Origin: Halichondria panicea
Lineage: Eukaryota; Porifera; Demospongiae; Suberitida; Halichondriidae
Direction: 5' to 3'
Length of the DNA: 64,000 bases
Assembly: GCF_963675165.1 (NCBI RefSeq)
Contig: NC_087388.1
Span: forward strand, 5,399,047-5,463,046
Position numbers and translations under genes: made by a program
Shown here: piece by piece, positions 37,101 through 47,601 of the stretch
Layout: every line of letters starts with the position of its first letter
Position numbering within the stretch: position 1 is the first letter of the stretch
Notes under the pieces: model-generated
The model's database searches: none
What the model saw: the letters and a program-made list of their open reading frames with translations, nothing else
What the model was told of the DNA's origin: nothing

Positions 37101-40100
37101 AACGAAAACTAACAGCTTCTATAGGCTTCTAGCCACGTTCTCTTGGATTTTGATTCGTGGATTAGCAAACTAAAGCTTCTTTCTCGAGTTATGGCTAGTT
37201 TGACTCACATTGAAGGCTGTTGCAGTCTCTTCAGAATCTTTCATAGCATCATCTGTCCGCACAAACTTTCTATTCAACATATGAGTTAGCCTTGCACTAA
37301 AGCGCTAGCTTTTTGTTAGCTACAATACTCAGAAAATATCTTTTAAAACAGCTAGCTAGCAGTAGCCATTTGTGAAATTGATCTCTTTGGACACACCCTT
37401 TAATTATTCCTGTGGATGTAATGCGCATGCGCGCTCATTCCCCATGTGTGAGAAAATAATATCCCAAGATCCTCCTGGCAGAATCATCTTTGTCTTGAGG
37501 GCCTGGTATATAAGCCACAAAACACTACCATATAACAATATAGATAACAATATGCATGTACACAGGTCTTTTCTTCTTAGATATTATATACACTGAACTA
37601 CAGATCCTGGAAGAATCAATTTTCTTCTTTCTTGAGATCCTGGTAAGCCACATAATACAACAATAGATGCATGTAAATAAGTCTTTTCTTCTCAGTGACT
37701 TTATATAGATAAGCTAACTTTAATACTAATATAACACTCTAATACTTTTAAGCGAAAGCAAAAACATGGCGAGAGGCATTAGCACAGCGCCAGCTTGAAC
37801 ACTAGTTAGTAAGTTAGTACATGTGTATAACTATAGTCTATAGTTATATTCATTGACCTACAGAATCAGAGCTTGATGAAATTGCCAAGTCCATCCCAGA
37901 CTCATTCAAAATACCAGCCTCCATATTGAAGCTCTCCAGTACTGCAATTGGACAAGGTAAAGAAAGATGTGCATTTCACTTAATTTATGGGATGTCACTA
38001 TACAGGTGAATTTGGCGTTGTGTACAAGGGAGTTCTGACAGACTGGAACAAAGTACCTATGCAGGGGGTGGCCGTGAAGACATTAAAAGGTGATATCAAT
38101 TGAAAACACATTAAAATGTTTATCTTACATGTACATGTTACTGTTATATCGACCACACGTTTTTCTGGTTCTCATGCTATGTTTTTTGCTACTACATAAA
38201 AAGTACAATTTCTGGCCAACAGCTAACAATACAACACAGTCAACCAACGTTGCATTTCTGATGAGCCATGCAGTTAATCATTTTTATACTCTATAATTAT
38301 GCATGCAGGTCTGTTCTCGTTGTCGGATGTTCAGAGCATGGTGTGTGAGGTGAACAAGATGCAAGACTTTGACCATCCTCACGTCATGTCCCTGATTGGG
38401 GTGTGTCTCGATGCTGGCCCCGGGATTGCCATAGTGATGCCATATATGGCCAACGGGAGCCTTTTCGACTACCTCAAGAAAGAAAGGGATAATCTGGAGC
38501 TGGACGATGACTGTGAGATTGATCAGGTGTGTGTGTGTGTATTTTAGCAATTTTAATTAGCACTATTATATAAATACACCGGCCCCAATTGCAAAGCATA
38601 ACTACTTGAGTGTAGAAATTAATTTGTATGCATGCGTATATATAGGGACAGTACAGAGTGGTTTCAATAATAATTATTGAAGGTTAGAGCACCACCAAAT
38701 GATTTTGATCAGCGTTGTCCTTTTCATTCTCTGTATAGATTCTGGCAGTGAGGAAACTGCTACTAAAAATGTGCCATCAGATAGCACTGGGAATGGCCTA
38801 CTTGGCCGAGCAGAAGTTTGTCCATCGAGACCTTGCAGCCAGAAACTGCATGTGAGTGACTACGTGTAGTGAGAGACGTCAGTGTTAACAATAATCACAT
38901 GTAAAGCTACAAAGATAATTCATTGCTAACGTTACTATTATCGTAGCAGTATCACAAATCAACAACTCATCCAACTCTTCATGAAAATTGATTTACGTGC
39001 ATTGTTAGCGTGGTTTCATCTTGTACATTCCTATAGGCTGGACTCGGGAGGGGGTATCAGGGTGGGGGACTTTGGTCTGGCTGAGGACGTCTATGCTAGC
39101 GGCTACTTCAGACAGAACGACCGATCCAATGTGAAGGTGCCCTACAAATGGATGGCCTTGGAGAGTCTCAACGATGCCATCTTCACAGAGAAAACTGATG
39201 TGGTCAGTCAGCAGTGCATGGTAGACCAGTATGGCCTAATAAGCACTCCAGGAAAATTTCAAAATTTTCTGTGCATTTATTGGTATTGTAGGTATATAGA
39301 CCTCCTGCATGTACAAAGTTTACGACCAAACACGAAAACATTTATAGCAAGACATAATTATGCTCATTCAGTGGTCGTACGGTGTGACTGTATGGGAGGT
39401 TTTCAATGGAGGACGGACCCCCTACCCTGCCGTGGACCCACTGTCCCTCATCCAGCTGCTGGGAGAGGGGCGGAGACTAGAGAGACCTCTCACTGCAGCC
39501 TGTGTCACCGAGATGTGAGTGTATATACTCTTTGAGTTGTAGCATGCAGTAATTTGAGTACTGCATCACTGTGTGCAACTCTCCCCCCCTCCTAGCTCGG
39601 AGTTGGCTGTAATTGAAGCGGGGAAAAGTTGTCAATACCATTTTAATGTTGCATGCTCTCTTGTGGTTCCACACTTTTGTTCTAACCGAGGCTACTGTAT
39701 ATATGCATTACCTCCTCACCCAGTTCTGTGGTGATGCGCAAGTGTTGGAGGGAGGACCCAGAGGAGAGGCCAACCTTCTCACAACTGTCCTCCATTGTGG
39801 AGAGGCTACTGGCATCCATCTCTGGCTACACTGAGCTCGGAATGGTGCTAGTGGACACCAGTAAAGAGGAGGAGGAGCTCAGTAAGTGTATAAATTATAT
39901 GGACTTAAATTTGTTAGCCATGCAGCTTTTATTTTGTTTGCCGTATGCTATAATTATTGTATGTGTACACTAGAACCTCGATTATCCGGACACCTTGGTT
40001 CCAGAGGCAGGCCGGATAACTGAATATACGAATAGATAAACCACGCCTTGATCCACCCACTTTATTGATAAACAACAGTGCCACCTGGTTGTCTGCGCAT

Positions 40101-40508
40101 GCGCAGAAGATAAACAGACTTGTCTCCATAGTAACAGCTGCAATGTGCATGTGCATTTCAGGGACAAGCCCATTTCTAAATTATTATATCTGAAACTTCC
40201 AAGCCGGATAATGAGGTTCCGGATAATGGAGGGCCGGATAATGGAGATTCTGTTCTACTGTATTTTGAAAGAAAGTGTATAACTTCTTGCATGCATGGCC
40301 ATAGGAGTCTTTGCATAATTTGTAGACTGTCATTATTATAACTCGAGGCTTGTACGTCAGAAATGTCAAATTTCTTAATACCACTGCAGAATATGACTAT
40401 GTCCCCACGTCCACGGAAGCCTCTCATCGCTATGGCAACTTTCCATTAAGTGACCCTCTAACAACTGACAACAGTGCGTACGGCCTCAGGGAAGAGATAA
40501 CTACATGA
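31106..40508 (+). CDS. RTK A: plexin-type ectodomain receptor tyrosine kinase, disrupted at exon 16
   Basis: Twenty-four exons: 31106-32053, 32308-32493, 32548-32661, 32717-32944, 33219-33499, 33712-33817, 33870-33995, 34049-34147, 34317-34422, 35149-35346, 35395-35797, 35858-36116, 36170-36391, 36445-36597, 36646-36887, 36944-36984, 37864-37956, 38006-38089, 38309-38526, 38739-38851, 39037-39202, 39372-39514, 39724-39881, 40390-40508 (TGA). With ancestral splicing the protein would have 1601 residues: signal peptide, Sema (exons 1-3), PSI1 (4), IPT1 (5), PSI2 (6), IPT2 (7-9), PSI3 (10), IPT3-6 (11-14), membrane helix (15), kinase (17-23) and tail (24). Kinase motifs are intact ([16 protein letters not shown]). 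However, an insertion begins at the last base of exon 16 and removes its GTAAGT donor. Skipping the 41-nt exon, or using the nearest cryptic donor, shifts the frame, so the kinase is probably not made from normal transcripts. The exon 3 donor (GTGAAT) is also weak. Confidence 0.82.
34605..35004. mobile_element. hAT-like relic in RTK A intron 9
   Basis: Starts CAGTGGCGGATCCAG and ends with the inverted, slightly diverged CTAGATCCTCCACTG. G-rich and C-rich subterminal stretches (AGGGGGTT, AACCCCCC) are typical of small hAT derivatives. No coding capacity. It is absent from the matching intron in RTK B and C, so it inserted after the duplications. Confidence 0.5.
36984..37804 (+). mobile_element. 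Interspersed element inserted at the RTK A exon 16 donor
   Basis: The intact RTK B and C loci read GCACTCGTTA/GTAAGT at the end of exon 16. In RTK A the same sequence is split by about 820 bases starting ATGCCTCGAGGCGTAGCC and ending near CAGCTTGAACACTAG, after which GTTAGTAAG resumes. A GT/GTCT microsatellite lies near its left end. A related, longer copy sits in RTK B intron 8 and a diverged one in ITPR intron 8. No transposase is encoded. The family is not identified. Confidence 0.75.
39968..40260. mobile_element. Pogo-like MITE in the last intron of RTK A
   Basis: CACTAGAACCTCGATTATCC at the left and a degenerate inverted copy ending TTCTACTG at the right, flanked by TA. The terminal GAACCTCGATTATCCGGA motif resembles pogo/Tigger-type ends. 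The same insertion occurs in RTK B (52603-52891) but not in RTK C. Confidence 0.7.
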
Positions 40509-41358
40509 CTTGAATTATATTTAAAATACAGCCGAACTACGATGTCTGCATTATGTAATACAATTGCATTGAGCTTTGTTTTTACTAATTAGATTTAGTT
40601 AAGTATTGACTTACATTCAGCTGCTGCATGCTTATACATAATTATAATGACCACTTGTATATTACTTAGTGCATGGCATTTATAATTAGAATACTGTCTT
40701 TTTCTTATAGTGCCATGTACCCTAGCCAACTTCATAATTTAATTATATCTCACGGCAGTTCACCTGAAATTTCAGATAACCTTTTTGTAAGTGTTGAATG
40801 ACTCCAAAGAAGATGTAGCGAATGGACACTCGTATTTCATTCCGTGTATGCATGGACAACTTGCTTAAAATAATTTTGTTATACTGATTGATACAGAGTA
40901 GCGTAAGTGACAATCACATTCCCGACGATTGATGATTGCTCATTTATATACATTTCCTGCATGAGATTCAATGAATGCGTAAGCTAGCTATCATCAGCCC
41001 CTTATTCTAAGCTAGCTCCTCCCCCAAAATTACTTTGGAGGTGTGTGCCCTGAGTCACACCCATTGTATACCAGGGTGTGGTCTAGTTACATTGCATTGC
41101 AAAATTAGGTACAGTAACATGTACCAATGCAAAAACTTGAAGTAGATCTAGATCTAGTTCAAGATATTGCACTGTCAGCAATGAATCATTATAACCTCAT
41201 GGCCTAGTAATCAAAACCATGTGATGATAATCTACTTTCAGTTTGCTTGGCATAATAACCAGTGGCGTGTACAATGGCTTTGGGGGCTTGAGCACCCCCC
41301 TGTCCTCCCAGACAACCATGAAACTAATCGTATCACTCAGTAGCTAGCTAGCTAACTG
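40509..41358 (+). other. Downstream flank of RTK A, shared with the RTK B and D flanks
   Basis: About 750 bases after the stop are closely similar to the sequence after RTK B (from 53139) and after the RTK D relic (from 62788), so the duplication unit extended past the gene end. The last part (from about 41262) resembles a degenerate CAGTGGCG-type element end. No gene was seen. Confidence 0.7.
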
Positions 41359-41367
41359 TGCAGCTCT

Positions 41368-42455
41368 TAGCCTCGATCCCAGGCCGAGTTTTCGCTTTTA
41401 TAACGGTTAGGCGAACAACTGGGCCTGGTACTAGTTGTCTGCACATGCGTCAAATTTTCATTGTATATTTGTGGTCGGCAAAAATATTTAATAAATCAAT
41501 AATTGAAATTTGTACACAGAAAATGCACAGAGTGAGTACACAAAAGATGCACATAGGGAGCTGCTTCACAAAGGCCTGGGGAGTTGCCAGTTGTGCTGCA
41601 GCACAATTACAGTGACCCAGGGCAACTTCAGGATGATTGAATGCCTTCAAATTACGTTTCAAAAAGATTTAGCAGGCTGCTGGACTTCTCTGATTCTAGG
41701 CCCCAACTCGTAACTCATTGCTTGAGAAAATGTAGATTCTCTTGATGTCTCTGAGCTACCCAGCAACGCTCGAATGAGCAGGTCATACTCCAGTCCTGTG
41801 TCTGTGAGTATAGGACAATATTAAAAGAAACCAAAGACGGTTAAACCCTTACCTCAAACTGTCCAGTCTCGTCCGTTAGTATAGCCAAGAGGAGCACTGT
41901 TGGGATAGCTGGATATTAGCCATTGCTCCTGTACAGAGAAGTAGACATTTTAAATACATGTAGATCTATACATATTAAATTTCTCGGTTATAGTGTCATT
42001 GTCGACGAGCTGATGATGGCAGCACCAAGTTCTCTAGCTCACACTCTTCACTTGATCCACCATATTAATGATGAAACTATAGTCTACCTACATTCTTGCC
42101 AAACATGAACAAGACTTGATAGCATAGCCGGCCATAGGGCCCATACAAAAATATCTGACCTTAACAAGCTTGACAAAGCTTTATACCTCTTCCCTTGTTG
42201 TTCAGTCTTCAGAATAAGCTTCAGAGAAGAGAGAAGCTTCAGCTAAGAGCCATTCCAATCGATTCCAATAATGATAAAACGGGAACTGACTTCTAGTACA
42301 CGATAGTACACGAATATAAATGTCACGAAAGTGAACGAGAATATCCATTCGTCAGAATCTGACGAACGATTGACGCATGCGCAGACAACTAGTACCAGGC
42401 CCAGTTGTTCGCCTAACCGTTATAAAAGCGAAAACTCGGCCTGGGATCGAGGCTA
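41368..42455. mobile_element. Mutator-like non-autonomous element, perfect 9-bp target duplication
   Basis: Inverted repeats of about 85 bp begin TAGCCTCGATCCCAGGCCGA and include CTGGGCCTGGTACTAGTTGTC. They are bounded by the direct repeat TGCAGCTCT at 41359-41367 and 42456-42464. The 9-bp duplication with long TIRs is the hallmark of Mutator-type elements. Small open frames inside lack transposase motifs. Confidence 0.85.
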
Positions 42456-42543
42456 TGCAGCTCTATCTCATTGACACAACGATTATAAGTCATGACCACG
42501 CCCAATTGAGCATGTGCAATCAGTATTGCCATTCCAATGTTGT

Positions 42544-43500
42544 TATGTAATATGGAACGCCGTTTGCGACAAAATTCAGGCAGAATCTGATAGGCGTGTG
42601 TATCCAATATAAAATCGATTTTTGAAGATCGATTTTTAATAATCGATTTTTTACAGTTGATTTTCGATTTACACGTGAACGATCTTTGACAATCGATCTG
42701 ATAATCGATTTTTGAAATTCGATTTTTGATAATCGATTTTTAATAATCGATTTTTGAAATTCGATTTTTGATAATCGATTTTTAAAACTCGATTGCAATT
42801 GATTGATATACTAGCCTCGAATCCAGGCCGATTAAAATGGATTCAAGGCTACAGTTAGGCCGCCCTTGAAACTCAGAACATGCACAAACTCCTTCTCCGC
42901 GGCCTGGAATCAAAGCTTGGCTTGGTTAGCTATCTCACATGATAGACTATAACGCAAAAGCGAAACATTATTGTTTTTTGGAACCATTAAAAAGGAGGGC
43001 CATAAGTCACAGTAAAAATCATTAATTTTAGAACTGCTCAGTTGGTGCTATCTTATTTAGTTTCTTCATGCACCCATTTTTGTATGCTTTCTCGCCAGCA
43101 CTGTTTTATTTGGCCATCTTGTGTGTGCTTAGAGAAAGAGCTGAGAAAGAGTTTGGTGATTCCAGATAGAATAGAAGTCATGAATAGTGGCTTCTTCAAT
43201 GGATAGTATCACAGCTTTAGACAGGGGCCCCCCCAGCCCACCTTCAGAGCAGTTCTAAAATCCATTATCAAACATCGATTATCAAAAATCTAATCGATTA
43301 TCAAAAATAGATTATCAAAAATCGAATTTCAAAAATCGATTATCAGATCGATTGTCAAAGATCGTTCACGTGTAAATCGAAAATCAACTGTAAAAAATCG
43401 ATTATTAAAAATCGATCTTCAAAAATCGATTTATATTGGATGCACACGCCTATCACATTCTGCCTGAATTTTGTCGCAAACGGCGTTCCATAATGTAATG
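42544..43500. mobile_element. Long-TIR element built of ATCGATTTTT repeats
   Basis: Inverted arms of about 240 bp run from ATGGAACGCCGTTTGCGAC inward and back out through GTCGCAAACGGCGTTCCAT. The inner part of each arm is a quasi-tandem array of AATCGATTTTTGA-type units (42610-42795, and inverted 43255-43435). The two arms match almost base for base and could fold into a very long hairpin. The core (about 42800-43250) contains a degenerate Mutator-like end at 42812-42851. No open reading frame of note. Confidence 0.7.
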
Positions 43501-43659
43501 CTAATTGCATTATAAGATGACACTAGTGTCACGCACACACACGCGCATTCAGTGTGAATTCCAGACACACCCACAGTGCCACACCCTAATGCTCTTCATT
43601 TTGTGTTACACTCTATGGCCGGCCGGCTCTAGCTTCATTAATATTCAAGAATTTTGGCT

Positions 43660-46600
43660 ATGTTAGTAACTCTCTTTGCCTTGTTTCTGCTGCAAGGAGT
43701 AGCTCATTCTCAATCATTCTCCTTTCAAGACTCCACCAATGTCCCAGGACTGCAAGTGGACTCCACTGGGAGAGCATTCCTTGCTGCAGGCAACTACCTA
43801 TATATACTGAATGCTCAGCTAATACAAGAGGAGAGGGTTGATCTAGGAGCAAATGTCATCAATAGAGGACTGGCCCTGAGCTCTACTGGGATGGCGGTGG
43901 TATGTTTAGAGGATCTCTCTTGCTCAGTCTACAATGCAAGCAACCTCAGTGCTGGCCCGATCAGGAGTGTCAGTAATGCTATAGCTTCAGCAGATCCGGA
44001 CTTTGGAGCAGCTATCTTTACGTCAGGAGACACTTTCTACACTGGAGCATCGACTGGTGTAGGAGAGAGGATGGTACTGCAGCAATTCGGAGAGGCGTTC
44101 AATAGATCTTCTGATAATAATCCATCTGGCTCATTCAATAACCTGATTTTTACGGTTAGCGACTTTGCACGACAATTCTATGGTGGATTTGAGAGTAGTA
44201 ACTTTACCTTCTACGTTGTCGCTGACTACCGACCAAATACTATTGATCGATCTATAAAACTTCTACGTGTTTGCAACCTGCCTGATTGTGGAGGTCCAAG
44301 TACCTGTGGAGTGACTGCTTTGTATGAACTGGGATTTGATTGTGGAGATCGAACAATCGGTGCAACTACTCGTGTGTGTGGAGTGTCATTAGTGGATGAC
44401 TTTAGTGGAATATCTGGACCCACTGCTGTGGTAACTATTTGTACACCTGGCTTCACTGGTAGAAGCTTTGTGTGTGTGGTCGATGTCACTGCTGTCAATG
44501 AAGCTATGGACGATAAATATGACTCTTGTATTGTGTCACAGACTCTTGGGGAAGAAAGTGGTTTAGCATGGAGAGCAGGTTCTTCACAGAACTGCAATAG
44601 TCAGCTTCAGGTTTGTATTAACTATTAGTAATACTTGCATGGTATTACTCACAATTCGATCATATCCAGGGAACTGGCGACAGATGTGACACACCCACTC
44701 CCCTTGGTACTATCCTTCTGAACAATGTAGCATCAGTTCGTGTTAACTTTGGAGGTACTATCCCCATGGCCTCAGTAGCTGTGAAGGTTGAGCAGTTTTC
44801 CTTTGTGTTTGTGGCAACTGAAGATTTGAGAATGAGAGGAGTAAGTGGTTGAGTCAGTCAGCGTTTATAATTATGACATTGTTTGTCTCCACAGTACGAT
44901 GTCAGTGATATATCTACCCTATTCTACAATCAGCCAGTGACCTCTCTTGTACATCAGTTGTCATGGCAGGAGGGATTGAACTACATCACAGCAGCCACTT
45001 CTTCCTCGGTGAGTTAATGCTTGCATGTATGTGTTCTACCCTATATTCATTTACCTCCCCCTCTGAAGGTGTTCCAAGTACCGATAGAGGAGTGTTCCCA
45101 GCGTATAGACTGTACTAGTTGTACCAGTGACTTCAACCCGCTGTGTGGGTGGTGTGTGGTGGAGAACAAGTGCTCTCGTCAGACGCAGTGTCAGAACTCT
45201 GGTCTCTCCAGTAGATGGATAAATAACAATGCCAATTGTGTTATTGCTACAGTGGATCCTATGCAACTTGTCCTCGACCAAGCAATTCGTGGTGGAGAGG
45301 TGAGGCGCTTGCATGTATATAGTTGTATATGATAACACACCTATACATCCGATAGTTCAACGTGACCGTGACCCTGGCTTCCCCCAGCCTGCCTGACCTC
45401 CTACCTGGGGAGAGCTTCTACTGTCATCTTGCAGACAGTGAAGGACGTTTCCCTCCCATTACAGTACCAGCTGTTGAGGTCACCCAGGGAACAGTGTATA
45501 ACTGCAATATTATAGGACTAGTACCTGACTATCCTGGAGTGACTGCAACCATCAACCTGGGATTTCAGAGCTCTCTGTTCAATGAGCCATTTGATATCAC
45601 CAACCAAGCACTCACCATCTACAGGTGCTCAGCAGGAGAAAGGTATCACCTCAATATTCAAATTCAATATTCATGGTACGTACATTTAGTTTAGTTTAAG
45701 GTCATGATTATCAACTCCCCAATGACGGAAGTCTAAAGTATTCATAAATAAGGCACCACTATAAACAGTGAGACTATACGTACATGCAATTTTATACATA
45801 AAATATATCTATGCAGATCTTTCTTTCTCACTGCACAGCTGTAAGGATTGCCTTTGGGCCAACAGTCCGTGTGGATGGTGTAACCTCAACAAGCAGTGCA
45901 GTGGAACATCAGCTCCTTGCAGGAACGAATCTCACTTCCTACAGGTGATAGCTCAGTGATAATCATCTTGATGACCCGGCCCTGACTCTCTAATGCCTAC
46001 ATCCTTATACATGCAGGTGTCTATGTCTACACACATCACAGACCTATGCCCCCTGTTAGACATGCCCCCCTCTGGGGGATACACTCTACCAGTGAGGGTG
46101 GTCCAGGACCTTCGACTGATCACCAGAAACCTCATACCCCCAGTAAGTAAACATGACCACCTCTGTACCCTGACCCTTTCATGTCTTCCCTATAGACAAA
46201 TGGCTTCAATTATTCGTGTATTGTGAATGGAGTTAGTCTGACAGCTCAGTATGAGGCCAATACCTCTATCCTGTGCAATGTGGGCAGTGGAGACGTAAGT
46301 GCTGACACTGTAATAGTGCAGTACGCATTGAAAACTGCATGGACAATTTCACTAATGCTATTGTGATTATGCCTCGAGGCGTAGCCGCACGAAGGTTATG
46401 GTAATTAAAGTAGTCGAGCGCCGCCGCCCTCCTTGAAGGAGGTCGGGAATCAAGCCTATCTACAGTTTTATTCTGGCCTGTTACGCAATAATATCATGAA
46501 TATCATTCATTCTATGTGGGTGCGTAGCCAATAGCGATGAATATCGTGGGTGTTGGCCACGCCTCTCAGTCAATCCAACGTGTGCAAAATTCACATGCAT

Positions 46601-46754
46601 GTGGTAAAGTTGAGTGGGTGTGATCAATCCACTTGAGATACTGCAATCTGATTGGAATTCCACCAGCAGAAAAACTGTGGATAGGCTTGATTCCCGACCT
46701 CCTTCCGGGCAACGGTAGAGGGTGGTGGCGCCCGACTAATGGTAAAACTGACTG

Positions 46755-46830
<76 letters not shown>

Positions 46831-47569
46831 TGTGTGTTTATAGAAGGTATACAAAAGGTATAGGGTGGATGATGGCTTTCGACCATACATCCTATCTTAT
46901 TCAACACGGAATGCTCAATTCAAAATTTTCATTTGGAATCCCATCTCTGTTGCTACCTTACTTACTGTATACCTTATATATCAGTATAGGACTTAGGTTC
47001 TAGTTTGAATTCAATGTGGGCAGTGGTCATCGTCAATATACTAAAAAATAAAAACAGACGAACAAACAAAGGAGCAAACAGCACAAAACCATACAGGTAG
47101 AAAAATCAAACAGATGCCCGACCTTGAGAGTCGAGAATGATGGGTTAAAGAGTCTTTAACGGTGCACCAACCCTCCCCACTCATCTGTTGCATTCAGAAC
47201 GACTAGTATACTCAATAAGCTACTTACTTGGGGCCATGCTGATTGTAAGCTATATTCACAATTGAGGTAATGCTGACATAAGTATAGAACTTATCTTATA
47301 GACTTGATATTGGCTGCTGTAATACTTAGCTTGCATGGCTGTGTGCTTTGTGTGAACTAAATCTGACCTTGAGGGAGGCTTAATTTACAAGTACAGGCCT
47401 GTATTGTCTGAGCCAGGTTTTGTGGTGGTACTATCTGATAATGGGGATGGGTCTATGTGGTTCTTCTAGGTGGCAAGCACAAAACAAGCATTAACCTCAA
47501 ATGTTGGTTCTTAGAATGAGCGATAGGCATTAGTAAAAAAAATAGATAGAGTCTAGTAGTGTGTGTGTG

Positions 47570-47601
<32 letters not shown>

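Noticed and set aside
39037-39514. Continuous 184-residue frame through kinase exons 21 and 22 of RTK A (and the same in B)
   Set aside because: The 169-base intron between them is not a multiple of three. Reading through puts exon 22 in the wrong frame, and proper GT/AG sites restore the WSYGVTVWE motif.
41358-41713. Short frames within the Mutator-like element as a transposase
   Set aside because: They are under 90 residues, overlap the TIR and show no catalytic motif.
42604-43440. CRISPR-like array from the regularly spaced ATCGATTTTT units
   Set aside because: The units are contiguous with no unique spacers, are arranged as inverted arms, and the genome is animal.
43654-43656. Start of RTK B at the TTG codon
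   Set aside because: TTG is not a usual start in animal nuclear genes, and an in-frame ATG follows two codons later with an intact signal peptide.
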